32,020 nucleotides of DNA, taken from the NCBI GenBank assembly GCA_019237095.1, contig JAFAHT010000077.1:1-32020 (forward strand), read 5' to 3'. Positions 9,331 to 17,732 of this stretch are shown one piece after another. Positions within the stretch are counted from its first letter, which is position 1, and every line of letters begins with the position of its first letter. This DNA is from Planctomycetaceae bacterium. GTDB lineage: Bacteria; Planctomycetota; Planctomycetia; Isosphaerales; Isosphaeraceae. The position numbers and the translations under genes are program-made. Under the pieces are notes generated by a model. That model had not been told where the DNA came from. It made no database searches and saw nothing but the letters and a program-made list of their open reading frames with translations.

Positions 9331-10335
9331 ATGACCGCCCAGATGTATTACGACCAGGACGCCGATCTCTCGCTGCTGAAGGGAAAGACCATCGCGATCA
9401 TTGGCTATGGCAGCCAGGGACACGCCCAGGCCCAGAACCTGCGCGACTCGGGATGCGACGTCGTGGTCGGGCAGAGGCCCGGTTCGGCCAACCACGAGAT
9501 GGCCATTCGCAACGGGTTCACGCCCGTCTCCGCCGCGGAGGCCGCCAAGGCCGGCGACCTGATCAACATTCTCTTGCCCGACGAGGTTCAGGGAGACATC
9601 TACGCCCGGGACATCAAGCCCCACCTCAAACCCGGTAACCTGCTGCTCTGCTCGCACGGGTTCAACATCCATTTCGGACAGGTGGTCGCGCCCGAGGGCG
9701 TCGACTGTGCACTCGTGGCACCCAAGGGGCCCGGCCACCTGGTCCGTAGTGAGTTCACCAAGGGCGGCGGCGTGCCCTGCCTGATCGCCACGACCGAGAC
9801 CTGCTCGCCGGCGGGCAAGGCCCTGGCGCTGGCGTATGCCAAGGGAATTGGCGGTACCCGCGCGGGTGTACTACAGACGACCTTCGCCGAGGAGACCGAG
9901 ACAGACCTCTTCGGCGAGCAGGTTGTCCTCTGCGGCGGCGTCAGCGCCCTGGTGAAGATGGCCTTCGAGACCCTGGTGGAAGCCGGCTATCAGCCCGAGA
10001 GCGCCTACTTCGAGTGCCTGCACGAGCTCAAGCTGATCGTCGACCTGATGTACCAGGGCGGACTCAACTACATGCGCTACAGCATCTCCAACACGGCCGA
10101 GTATGGCGATTACACCCGCGGCCCGCGGATCGTCAACGAACAGACCCGCGGCGAGATGAAGAAGATCCTCCAGGAGATCCGCAGCGGGCAGTTTGCACGG
10201 GAATGGATCCTGGAAAACAAGGCCAACCGCCCGGTCTTCAACGCCACCAAGCGGCTCGAGCGCGAGCACCCGGTTGAACAGGTCGGCAAGCGGCTGCGCG
10301 CCCTGATGCCCTGGATCAACGCCAAGTCGGTGTAG
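9331..10335 (+). CDS. ilvC: Ketol-acid reductoisomerase, class I
   Basis: 334 residues. It converts acetolactate and acetohydroxybutyrate to the dihydroxy acids by Mg2+-dependent alkyl migration and NAD(P)H reduction. The Rossmann motif GYGSQGHAQ is at about residues 25-33. The metal-binding and catalytic residues of the knotted C-terminal domain lie in [26 protein letters not shown] and SNTAEYGDY. The length fits short class I enzymes. The ATG at 9331 has AGGAGA a few bases upstream. The frame is open back to an ATG at 9259, but that start would lie before the terminator hairpin and adds residues without homology. The cofactor loop after the second strand reads [10 protein letters not shown], with Asn where a second Ser is usual. 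Confidence 0.97.
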   Translation: MTAQMYYDQDADLSLLKGKTIAIIGYGSQGHAQAQNLRDSGCDVVVGQRPGSANHEMAIRNGFTPVSAAEAAKAGDLINILLPDEVQGDIYARDIKPHLKPGNLLLCSHGFNIHFGQVVAPEGVDCALVAPKGPGHLVRSEFTKGGGVPCLIATTETCSPAGKALALAYAKGIGGTRAGVLQTTFAEETETDLFGEQVVLCGGVSALVKMAFETLVEAGYQPESAYFECLHELKLIVDLMYQGGLNYMRYSISNTAEYGDYTRGPRIVNEQTRGEMKKILQEIRSGQFAREWILENKANRPVFNATKRLEREHPVEQVGKRLRALMPWINAKSV

Positions 10336-10374
10336 GCGGTCGGTCGCAGCGCACCCCCCGCTCGAGGCCATTTC

Positions 10375-11298
10375 ATGAGCAGCTACAGGGAATGCCCGTC
10401 CTGCCGAGCCCTGCTCACCGGCGGCCAGTTGTCCGCGGGCGCCGGGGTCTGCCCCTACTGTGGTGGAAAGCTCACGCTCGATCGGGATCTGCCGCACGGA
10501 TCGGATCTCGATCTTGAGAATCCCTATGCGCCACCGAGGTCGTCGCTGGGCGATGGCCGCAGCCAGCCCCCCATCCCAGCAAGCTTTGGCGGCAAGATGG
10601 TCATGGCCTTCCGGCTGCTGTTTGGCCAGCTTCCACTCTTCGCCGCACTTGTGCTGACGATCTGGGTCCCCGGCCACCTGCTGATCGACATGGCGATAGC
10701 CGGAAATCCCAATCAGGCAGATTCGCTGACGGCCTTGCAACTGGGCAACCTCGTCGAGATTGTCTTCGGGCCGATCTACTCCGCCGGCATCATCACGGCC
10801 CTGGCAGCCCGGATGGCGGGCGAGAAGACGTCCTACCTCGAGGCGATGCGCGCAGGCCTGCACCACTGGGGCCGCCTATTCGGGGCCCGGATCGTGGCCG
10901 GTCTGCTGGTGGGTCTGGGCATCGTCGCGCTGATTGTTCCGGGGCTCGTCCTGGCGGTCCGTTACAGCCTGATCGACGAGGTCGTGGTCCTCGAGGGCGC
11001 CGGCACCAGGGTCGCTCGCCAGCGCAGTTCGCAGCTCACATGGGGCAAGGGACTCCTGATCTTCCGGGCGGGGGCGGTCTCGATCGCGCTCATCATGACC
11101 TTTTCGATTTCGCTGGCGAAACTACTGGACCTCGCCGGCTTGCAGAACCAAGTCCTGGCCGCCGACGCCTGCGATTGCCTGATCAGTGTCTTCGCAGTCT
11201 TCTTCAGTTGCCTGCTTTTTCTCTATTACTGGGAGGCCAGGCAGCAGGAAGCGAATGCGGAATCCAAAATCCGGAACGACGAGGAGATCGACGCGTAG
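10375..11298 (+). CDS. Zinc-ribbon multi-pass membrane protein of unknown function
   Basis: 307 residues. The N-terminus has two CxxC pairs (CPSC at 7-10 and CPYC at 26-29), a zinc ribbon, followed by a Pro/Ser-rich linker (NPYAPPRSS). From about residue 80 there are about five or six hydrophobic segments. The stretch YSLIDEVVVLEGAGTRVARQ followed by RSSQLTWGKG resembles the repeated element in glycerophosphodiester-phosphodiesterase membrane-domain-like and DUF975-like proteins. It starts 39 bp after ilvC with GAGG at a reasonable distance, so it may be read with ilvC, but no functional link is evident. Confidence 0.8.
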   Translation: MSSYRECPSCRALLTGGQLSAGAGVCPYCGGKLTLDRDLPHGSDLDLENPYAPPRSSLGDGRSQPPIPASFGGKMVMAFRLLFGQLPLFAALVLTIWVPGHLLIDMAIAGNPNQADSLTALQLGNLVEIVFGPIYSAGIITALAARMAGEKTSYLEAMRAGLHHWGRLFGARIVAGLLVGLGIVALIVPGLVLAVRYSLIDEVVVLEGAGTRVARQRSSQLTWGKGLLIFRAGAVSIALIMTFSISLAKLLDLAGLQNQVLAADACDCLISVFAVFFSCLLFLYYWEARQQEANAESKIRNDEEIDA

Positions 11299-11347
11299 GC
11301 TTTTGATTCGCTGTTTACACCATCATCATGTCAATTTGATTCCAATC

Positions 11348-11605
11348 ATGGCCGACCTCACCCAGAAACTACCGGAAAATGTCGCCGGACAGTTCTATGT
11401 GGATGCCACCTGCATCGACTGCGACCTCTGTCGCGAAACGGCTCCCCAGAACTTCCGGCGCAACGACGCCGAGGGCCACAGTTACGTCCATCACCAGCCC
11501 CAGGACCCCGCCCAGCAAACCGCCTGCCTGGCGGCCATGGAAGAATGCCCTGTCGAGGCCATCGGCGACGATGGATCCCATGAGCAGCCGAATTTAAGCT
11601 CTTGA
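11348..11605 (+). CDS. Ferredoxin, single-cluster [4Fe-4S] type
   Basis: 85 residues. A small electron carrier. CIDCDLC (C-x2-C-x2-C) appears after about 18 residues, and the fourth ligand is in ECPVEAI near the C-terminus, the layout of a one-cluster ferredoxin. The second cluster's cysteines are missing, as in the monocluster type. The ATG gives the usual short N-terminus; the frame stays open further upstream into the previous gene, but that is not homologous. It is convergent with a Rieske oxygenase gene whose stop codon is 54 bp away. Donating electrons to that enzyme is possible but unproven, since Rieske oxygenases normally use their own reductase. Confidence 0.9.
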   Translation: MADLTQKLPENVAGQFYVDATCIDCDLCRETAPQNFRRNDAEGHSYVHHQPQDPAQQTACLAAMEECPVEAIGDDGSHEQPNLSS

Positions 11606-11624
11606 CCTGTTGTTTGGGGTGTGG

Positions 11625-11672
11625 CAAGCACCCTACTCCGACGAGCCCCTAGCTTTAGCTATGGGGTGCTTG
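11625..11672. repeat. Inverted repeat between convergent ferredoxin and oxygenase genes
   Basis: CAAGCACCC (11625-11633) and GGGTGCTTG (11664-11672) are perfect 9-bp inverted repeats. Inside, CCCCTAGC and GCTA-T-GGGG can form a competing hairpin. The oxygenase stop codon (11659-11661) lies inside the structure. No clear T-tract exists on either side, so bidirectional termination is plausible but not canonical. Confidence 0.5.
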
Positions 11673-12786
11673 ACTGTTCCTCAGACCGGATCAACTGGTC
11701 GAACGCGTGCAGTAGATCCTCGCGGCGGGAGTAGGGACCGGGGCGGTAGGCGCGGGACTTGAGGCCAAGCTGCATCTGCTCGCAGACGTGCCAGTCCTGG
11801 CGGTTGGTCATGTCCCAGAACGACACGGCATCGTCGAGACGGAAACCCGGGTTTGCCATGGCCTCGGGGTGGAAGTGCCACTCGCAAACGACCTCGGTCC
11901 GGTCCAGGGCGCGAGGCCAGAGGGTGTGGGTCATCATATAGTCGGGATGCAGGCTGAGCAGGAGGTTCGGCAGGACGGTGTAGTAGTAGACCCGGCGGTG
12001 GTCGTCGACCGAAAGGCCAGGCAGGCAGGCGCCAGTGAGCTGACCATCCATGGACAGGGTTCCTATGCCTTCCCGCAGATCCATCCGGCCGCCGAGATAC
12101 GATGGGTGGGCCGGCTCGTTCTGGCCACTCAGGAAGTGGGATAGGCGCTGGAGCGCGGGGTGAACCCCGGGACAGTGGAGGCACTCGGAGTAGTTCTGAA
12201 TGATCAGCTTCCAGTTGCTGGCGACGTCGTAAACGATCCGCTTGCCCAAGCGGAGCTGCTCCATGCCCCAGGCGCGGAACTTGTCGGCCAGGACGCCGAG
12301 CTGTTCGGCCAGCGGCCGGGGACATTCACCGAGGTTCAGGAAGATGTGGCCGTCCCAAAGTCCGAGGGCGACGGCCGCGAGCGGGTAGTCTTCGATGCGA
12401 AAGTTTGGCACATCATGCATCTGGGGCGCGGCCACGAGCCGGCCGGATAGGTCATAGGCCCAGGCGTGATAGGGGCAGCGGATCAACCCGTCAAAGGAGC
12501 CCTCGGCGGCCTCGCAGAGCCGGGTGCCGCGGTGGCGGCAAACGTTGTAAAACGCGTGGATTGCTCCATCGTCGGCGCGGGTGACGATCAAGCTCTCACC
12601 GGCGACGTCGCGGAGCACGTAGTCACCACTTACGGGAATCTGGTCGGCCCGACCGGCGTGGATCCACATGCCCAGGAAGAATCGCTCCAGCTCGGACTGA
12701 TGGTTGGCGGGGTCAATGTAGTAGCGAGCGGGAAGACTCAGAGCCTCGGAGTGCCAGCTCGGGGACGGTTTGTCGTGAACAGTCAT
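11659..12786 (-). CDS. Rieske non-heme iron oxygenase (ring-hydroxylating dioxygenase alpha-subunit type)
   Basis: 375 residues from the ATG at 12786. The Rieske [2Fe-2S] site is CRHRGTRLC (C83-x-H85) with CPYH (C104-x2-H107). The mononuclear iron site has the two histidines in NYSECLHCPGVHPAL and an Asp near FWDMTNRQDW. The layout is that of alpha subunits of ring-hydroxylating or related oxygenases (aromatic, carnitine or choline-type substrates); the substrate cannot be read from the sequence. No reductase or beta subunit is adjacent, but a ferredoxin is encoded convergently. A second possible start is the ATG at 12816, which overlaps the stop of an upstream ORF remnant (TGATG). I prefer 12786 (MTVHDKPSPSWHS), though both starts have only weak ribosome-binding sites. 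Confidence 0.88.
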   Translation of the reverse strand: MTVHDKPSPSWHSEALSLPARYYIDPANHQSELERFFLGMWIHAGRADQIPVSGDYVLRDVAGESLIVTRADDGAIHAFYNVCRHRGTRLCEAAEGSFDGLIRCPYHAWAYDLSGRLVAAPQMHDVPNFRIEDYPLAAVALGLWDGHIFLNLGECPRPLAEQLGVLADKFRAWGMEQLRLGKRIVYDVASNWKLIIQNYSECLHCPGVHPALQRLSHFLSGQNEPAHPSYLGGRMDLREGIGTLSMDGQLTGACLPGLSVDDHRRVYYYTVLPNLLLSLHPDYMMTHTLWPRALDRTEVVCEWHFHPEAMANPGFRLDDAVSFWDMTNRQDWHVCEQMQLGLKSRAYRPGPYSRREDLLHAFDQLIRSEEQSSTP

Positions 12787-12815
12787 GGATCGATTCTCGC
12801 TGTGTAGGGCTTTCA

Positions 12816-12999
12816 TCACTTCCGGATCAACCACACCTCGGCCACCTGGCAACCCTGGCCGTTGGTACCCTTGCCGGGCTCCTGGCGCCAGGTCAAGGTG
12901 AGCGTGCCGTCGGCGGTGGCTTGCGAGGGCACGTCGAATTCGACCGGAACCGGGGGATTCTCTCCCCCGAGTTGAGTCGGCCGCCGATCCGGCGGAATC
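12816..12999 (-). pseudogene. C-terminal remnant of an unidentified protein
   Basis: The minus-strand reading ends PTQLGGENPPVPVEFDVPSQ, then ATADGTLTLTWRQEPGKG, then NGQGCQVAEVWLIRK and a stop at 12816-12818. The 'ADGxLTLxWxQEPGxGxNGxGCQVAEVWLI' pattern is one I recall at the C-terminus of larger planctomycete proteins. The frame is open upstream to an ATG at 13136, but the first 45 residues look unlike coding sequence. The rest of the parent protein appears to be gone. Whether this small ORF is translated is unknown. Confidence 0.45.
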
Positions 13000-13205
13000 G
13001 GTTTCCATGTTATGGTCCGGGCCGCTTCGAGCCAAGCGCAAGGGCTACCAAACCGAGTCGGCGTGGCCGCCTCTCTCTTGCTTGCCGCGCAGGGCGCCAT
13101 TAGAACCGAAGTGAGAGCGAGGCTCTTTTTTCGCAATGGCTACGAACAGCCGAAGGTCGAGCCGGCCTGATGCGAGAGGGATGATAGCGAACGAATCGAG
13201 GAACC

Positions 13206-13634
13206 ATGAGTCGCTTCAGAGGAATGAGACCGATCGTGACGGCGGCCGTCCTGGCACTTGCCAGCCTGCCCTTCGTTCCCGCCCTGTCAACAGGCCGGGC
13301 GAGCCAGCAGAAGAAGCAAGACCGCATCGCATACATGCGTCGGAAGCTCGAATTCTCCAAGAATGTCCTCGAAGGGCTGGCGCTCGAGCAGTATCCCATG
13401 ATCGAGAAGAATGCCAAGGCGCTGAAGGTCTTGAGCCAGGCGGCCGCGTGGGAAGTCCCGATGATTCCCAACGCCACCGATTACGTGGTCTTGACCTCGG
13501 AATTCCAGCGCTATACTGACGATCTCGTCAAGGCTGCCAAACAGGGCAATATCGACGGAGCGACCCTGGCCTACGTCAAGCTGACCATGAACTGCGTTCA
13601 GTGCCACAAGTACGTTCGATTCGCAAGCCAATGA
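13206..13634 (+). CDS. Secreted protein with one C-terminal CxxCH heme motif
   Basis: 142 residues. An N-terminal signal peptide is clear (charged start, then IVTAAVLALASLPFVPALS, cleavage near GRA-SQ). The mature part is helical and charged. One heme-c motif, CVQCH, lies ten residues from the C-terminus (MNCVQCHKYVR). Helical bundle plus a C-terminal CxxCH is the layout of cytochrome c' and related c-type cytochromes, so a periplasmic electron-transfer or gas-binding role is possible. I see no closer family. It stands alone between convergent and downstream genes, with weak GAGGAACC before the ATG. Confidence 0.75.
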   Translation: MSRFRGMRPIVTAAVLALASLPFVPALSTGRASQQKKQDRIAYMRRKLEFSKNVLEGLALEQYPMIEKNAKALKVLSQAAAWEVPMIPNATDYVVLTSEFQRYTDDLVKAAKQGNIDGATLAYVKLTMNCVQCHKYVRFASQ

Positions 13635-13994
13635 CCTGAGCAAGAGGGAGTGGCGAGAGAACAGTGGCCAGTGACGAGAGAATAGTGGTCAGTAGCCAGT
13701 GGTGGCGATGAGAAGATCTCCTCTGCGATCGACGACCATCTCAACGTGGCTCTCGCTTGCAGTTGGATGCGGGTCAAGCGGCAGGAAACCGCTTGCCTTC
13801 CCAAGCCGCATGATTCGTATTACAATTGTCGTGGATTGACCTGAACGGTGGGGCGAGCCGGGTGACGGGCAGTTCGCCGATCTTTCGGCCCGGTTCGATG
13901 AGTGTTAGACTCTTTGTTTGATCGATGAAGGAATTCGATCTGTCCCGTCGTTCCGCCCTTTCTTGACGTGCTCACGGTTAATGGTGCACTTCTC
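13635..13994. other. Intergenic region with a 21-bp imperfect tandem repeat
   Basis: A two-copy imperfect repeat with a 21-bp period lies at 13654-13695: cgagagaacagtggccagtga then cgagagaatagtggtcagtag. A related core, agtggcca, occurs at 3950. The rest shows no gene; a promoter for the next cluster is expected here but no convincing pair was found. Confidence 0.5.
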
Positions 13995-16634
13995 GTGAAG
14001 ACACTTCCTTGGCAGTGGCCGCTCATGATCTTGCTGGCCGGCATGCTGGGTGCGGCGATTCCCGGGTCGGCCCTGGCCCAGCTTTCGTCGTTGGACGAAG
14101 AGCGGCTACAGATCCTCAGCGATCCGGATGCGCTCAAGAAGAAGCTGGAGAAGGACAAATCGCGGGCGCCGTTCGAATTCCTTCGATCGCAGGTGGCCCC
14201 GTTCGACGTGCTGCCGTTCATGAAACCTTACCAGTGGAGCACGGTGTTCCTGGATGTGCGGGCCAACTACCAGGATTACGAGGGGAGCCTTCAGTTCTTT
14301 CCAGTGGCGCTGCCGGGAATGCCGCAGGAAGTGATCTATGCCCGAGAGGCCCGGTTGGTCAAGGAGCAGAGCTCGCGGCTGGGGATGCAGACCATGCTTC
14401 CCCAATTTCCCAGGGAGAAGGAGCTGAACCTCGAGCTGCTGCAACCCGGCGCGATCCGCTACAACGAACTCTGGCAGGTGCCCGTGCGGCTACTGCCGCC
14501 GCACCAGATGTTGGTGGTTGTGTTGAGCAAGGAATCAGCCAACCAGTACGCGACATGGAACCGACTGCCTTCGTGCGTTCCCGCTGTGTCGGACCGCGAA
14601 GACCCAATCGCGCTCGAGCTCCAGCGCTACTACCGCATGGTCCTGCCGGAAGAAGCTGACAAGCCGTTCCTCTCGCCGCATCCGCTCACATGGGCGCCGA
14701 TCAGCCACGTCATCTGGGACGGCTTGCCTCCCGATTCATTGCCTGTCTCGCATCAGCAAGCGATGCTCGACTGGCTGCACTGGGGTGGGCAGCTTGTCCT
14801 GATCGGTGGCGCCGGGCCAACCTACTCGATTTTCCGTGAGAGCTTTCTGGGCAACTACTTGCCGGCGGAGCCAACGGGTGAAAACGCGTTGCTGGGGGAA
14901 GCGGAGCTCAAGCCCTTGGCCGAGGCTTATCCTCCTTCCGTTCTGCAAGCCATTCCGCTCGAGCAGGATGCGACGAACCCGCGAGTCAATCCAGAACCCG
15001 CGCCGTTCCTGGGAGGACCTTACAAACAGTGGGTGCCCATCCAGCCACCCAAGGGGCGCCCCATTTTTGTGACTGGTTTGCGGCCCCATCCTGGGGCCTC
15101 GACGATTCCGCTCGGGGCAGGAAGCCCCCATCTGCTGGCGGTCGAGGCGCGGGTGGGGCGCGGGCGCATCACCATGCTTACGATCAACCCGACCGACCCG
15201 TCGCTCGTATCATGGCCGGGCCTTGATACGTTGATCCGGCGCGTGGTGCTGCGCCGTCCCGAAGAGGCCGCCTCGGCTGCGGCGCTCAGCGCCTTTGGCA
15301 TGAGGCCGCCGGCCGCGCAACTGGAAGGTCCCGATCTGAGCTGGTATCGCATCACCAGCCGGGATGCCGGCGCCGAGGCCGATGCGATGAGGGTCAGGGC
15401 CAACCTGGCCGCCCGGCAGATTCCGATGCCGAACGGCCGGTATGGCGCGCCGTCCGCCTTCGTCCAGCCCGCGAACCAAGGGTCGCCGCCGACCGCGGCC
15501 GAGGAGACCGCGCTTGGCCGCATCGGAGTGGCCGAATGGCGCGACACGACAGCGCTGCCGCAACTCTGCCGCGACACGCTCGAGAAGGCGTCGGGAATCA
15601 CCGTTCCCAGTTCGCAATTCGTGCTCAAGGTCATCCTGGCCTACATCCTCGCGCTGGTGCCGCTGAACTGGCTGATCTGCGGGCTGCTGCTCAATCGCCG
15701 GGAATGGGCCTGGATTGTCGTGCCCCTTCTGGCCCTGGGTTTCGCGATCGGTGTCGAGCGCGTGGCCGCTTATGACATGGGCTACGACTCCGCCTGCGAC
15801 GAGATCGATCTGCTCGAAGTGCAAGGGGCCTATCCCCGGGCCCATCTCAGCAGGTTCGCCGCGCTGTACACAACCGGCCGCGCCAAGTACGCCATTGCCT
15901 ATCCCAACGAGCCGACCGCGGTGGCGCTGCCGTTTAACAACGAGCGATCGATCGGCGGCGAGGATGTGACCACGGCGGTCTGGCAATCGTACCCGGTTCC
16001 CGCGCTTCAGAACTTCTCGGTGCAGCCTCGGAGCCTGGCCATGTTTCGTGGCGAGCAGATGCTGGGGCTCTCCGGTCCGATCGTCCTCGAGGAAGACCAG
16101 GCTCGACGGACGGTTGTCAACCGTAGTGAGCTCGAACTTCGCGATGCGGTCCTGGTTGATTTCCCAGGGGGTGGGCAGCGCCGGGAAACCTATCTGGGGA
16201 CCATCGCGGCGGGGGCCTCCGTCGAGCTGGGCGAGAAACAGCCGGGGCCTGTCCCCGACCGGGTCGAGGGGCACGACGGACCCGATCCAGCCCCCCTTCT
16301 GGCGGAGCTGCGCCGCAACTGGGAGGATCGGCCTGAGAACTCCGGCGAGCTGAGGCTAGTCGCCTGGAACCCGCAGCCGATCGGCGGTCAGACTTTCGAG
16401 CCGGCGCTCGACCGCCATCGTGGCATGACGGCGGTGCTGGTTCATCTGCGGTACGGGAATCCACCTTCACCTGAAGGACCGCGCTACAATGTCCGGGCCG
16501 CGAGTGAGGCGAAAGCAGTCACTTCCGAAGCACTGTCGCGGACAAGTAAGGAAAGCAGCTCGCCGGGGTGGGTCCAGCCCGCCAGCGCAGACCGAGCTCG
16601 GCGGCGAGTGCAAGGGCGGACCGTGGGGCGTTGA
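13995..16634 (+). CDS. Large extracytoplasmic membrane protein of an ABC cluster, function unknown
   Basis: About 879 residues from GTG 13995. The start gives a good signal sequence (charged, then WPLMILLAGMLGAAIPGSALAQ). An earlier in-frame GTG at 13968 is also possible; neither has a clear ribosome-binding site. Around residues 230-275 the sequence LTWAPISHVIWDGLP then AMLDWLHWGGQLVLIGG resembles glutamine-amidotransferase-like modules found in large planctomycete membrane proteins. Two adjacent transmembrane segments lie near residues 543-562 and 571-590 (VILAYILALVPLNWLICGLL, then IVVPLLALGFAIGVE), followed by a second soluble domain. It is 114 bp upstream of an ABC ATPase and permease and is likely part of the same complex, in the role GldG plays in the first cluster. 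This is positional inference. Confidence 0.75.
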   Translation: MKTLPWQWPLMILLAGMLGAAIPGSALAQLSSLDEERLQILSDPDALKKKLEKDKSRAPFEFLRSQVAPFDVLPFMKPYQWSTVFLDVRANYQDYEGSLQFFPVALPGMPQEVIYAREARLVKEQSSRLGMQTMLPQFPREKELNLELLQPGAIRYNELWQVPVRLLPPHQMLVVVLSKESANQYATWNRLPSCVPAVSDREDPIALELQRYYRMVLPEEADKPFLSPHPLTWAPISHVIWDGLPPDSLPVSHQQAMLDWLHWGGQLVLIGGAGPTYSIFRESFLGNYLPAEPTGENALLGEAELKPLAEAYPPSVLQAIPLEQDATNPRVNPEPAPFLGGPYKQWVPIQPPKGRPIFVTGLRPHPGASTIPLGAGSPHLLAVEARVGRGRITMLTINPTDPSLVSWPGLDTLIRRVVLRRPEEAASAAALSAFGMRPPAAQLEGPDLSWYRITSRDAGAEADAMRVRANLAARQIPMPNGRYGAPSAFVQPANQGSPPTAAEETALGRIGVAEWRDTTALPQLCRDTLEKASGITVPSSQFVLKVILAYILALVPLNWLICGLLLNRREWAWIVVPLLALGFAIGVERVAAYDMGYDSACDEIDLLEVQGAYPRAHLSRFAALYTTGRAKYAIAYPNEPTAVALPFNNERSIGGEDVTTAVWQSYPVPALQNFSVQPRSLAMFRGEQMLGLSGPIVLEEDQARRTVVNRSELELRDAVLVDFPGGGQRRETYLGTIAAGASVELGEKQPGPVPDRVEGHDGPDPAPLLAELRRNWEDRPENSGELRLVAWNPQPIGGQTFEPALDRHRGMTAVLVHLRYGNPPSPEGPRYNVRAASEAKAVTSEALSRTSKESSSPGWVQPASADRARRRVQGRTVGR

Positions 16635-16748
16635 ATTCGGTCCGCGGATCTCGGTGGGTTGCTGATGGCGGAAGTGGAAGGGTTTCTCGAGCTTTCTCGG
16701 GCCGTTCGGCTTCATCTGCTGGCGATCGCGTAGGAAGAGGGATGGTGC

Positions 16749-17678
16749 ATGATCGAGGTGGTCAACTTCACCAAGCGGTACGGCGATTTCGTGGCCGTCG
16801 ACGACCTCAGCTTCTCCATTGGCAAGGGAGAGATCTTCGGGTTTATCGGTCCCAACGGCGCGGGCAAGAGCACGACGATCCGGTTCCTGGCCACGCTGCT
16901 GCGCCCGACCTCGGGCGAGGGACGGATCTGCGGCCACTCGGTGACGGCCGACCCGATGGCCGTCCGCCGCGTGATCGGTTTCATGCCCGACGACTTCGGC
17001 GTCTACGATGGCATGAAGGTTTGGGAGTTCCTCGATTTCTTCGCGGTGGCCTACGAGATCCCCCGGGTCTCGCGCAAGAAGATCATCGGCGAAGTGCTGG
17101 AGTTGCTCGACCTGACTCACAAGAAGGACGATTATGTCAACGGTCTCTCCAAGGGCATGAAGCAGCGGCTCTGCCTGGCCAAAACGTTGGTCCATGACCC
17201 GCCCGTGCTGATCCTCGACGAGCCAGCCTCGGGCCTCGATCCCCGGGCCCGCCTGGAGATGAAGGCACTGCTGGGTGAGTTGCGGAAGATGGGGAAGACA
17301 ATCCTGATCTCCAGCCACATCCTCTCGGAGCTGGCCGACTTCTGCACGTCGATCGGCATCATCGAGCGGGGCAAGCTGCTGGCGGCGGGGAGCATCCAGG
17401 AGATTCAGCAGCAGATCCGGTCGCACCGGGTTCTCAAGGTGAGGCTGCTCGACGAGACCACCGACCGCGCCGCGGCCATCCTTCGCGACGATCCCTCGAT
17501 CCGCCTGGTGGAAACCTATGACCACACGGTCAGCGCCGAGTTCGAGGGACGCGATGACGACATGGCCCGTCTGCTCGGGCGGCTGATCCAGTCCGGGATC
17601 ACAGTCCAGTCGTTCGCCGAAGAGCCGCTCAGCCTCGAGGAGGTCTTCATGATGATCACCAAGGGAATCGTGAGCTAG
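16749..17678 (+). CDS. ABC transporter ATP-binding protein
   Basis: 309 residues. Walker A is GPNGAGKSTT, the signature LSKGMKQRLC, Walker B VLILDEPASGLD, and the switch histidine is in SSHILSE. The first ~220 residues are the nucleotide-binding domain; the last ~80 form the accessory C-terminal domain usual in ATPases paired with ABC-2 permeases. GAAGAGGG lies ten bases before the ATG. The permease follows after 54 bp. The substrate is unknown. Confidence 0.93.
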   Translation: MIEVVNFTKRYGDFVAVDDLSFSIGKGEIFGFIGPNGAGKSTTIRFLATLLRPTSGEGRICGHSVTADPMAVRRVIGFMPDDFGVYDGMKVWEFLDFFAVAYEIPRVSRKKIIGEVLELLDLTHKKDDYVNGLSKGMKQRLCLAKTLVHDPPVLILDEPASGLDPRARLEMKALLGELRKMGKTILISSHILSELADFCTSIGIIERGKLLAAGSIQEIQQQIRSHRVLKVRLLDETTDRAAAILRDDPSIRLVETYDHTVSAEFEGRDDDMARLLGRLIQSGITVQSFAEEPLSLEEVFMMITKGIVS

Positions 17679-17732
17679 GCCGCCGGCCATTCCAGGTTCG
17701 CGTCAACGTTTCACCAGGATTCACAGAACATC

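Noticed and set aside
8395-9738. 447-codon minus-strand open frame across ilvN and the start of ilvC
   Set aside because: Both ilvN and ilvC are certain on the plus strand; this is a shadow.
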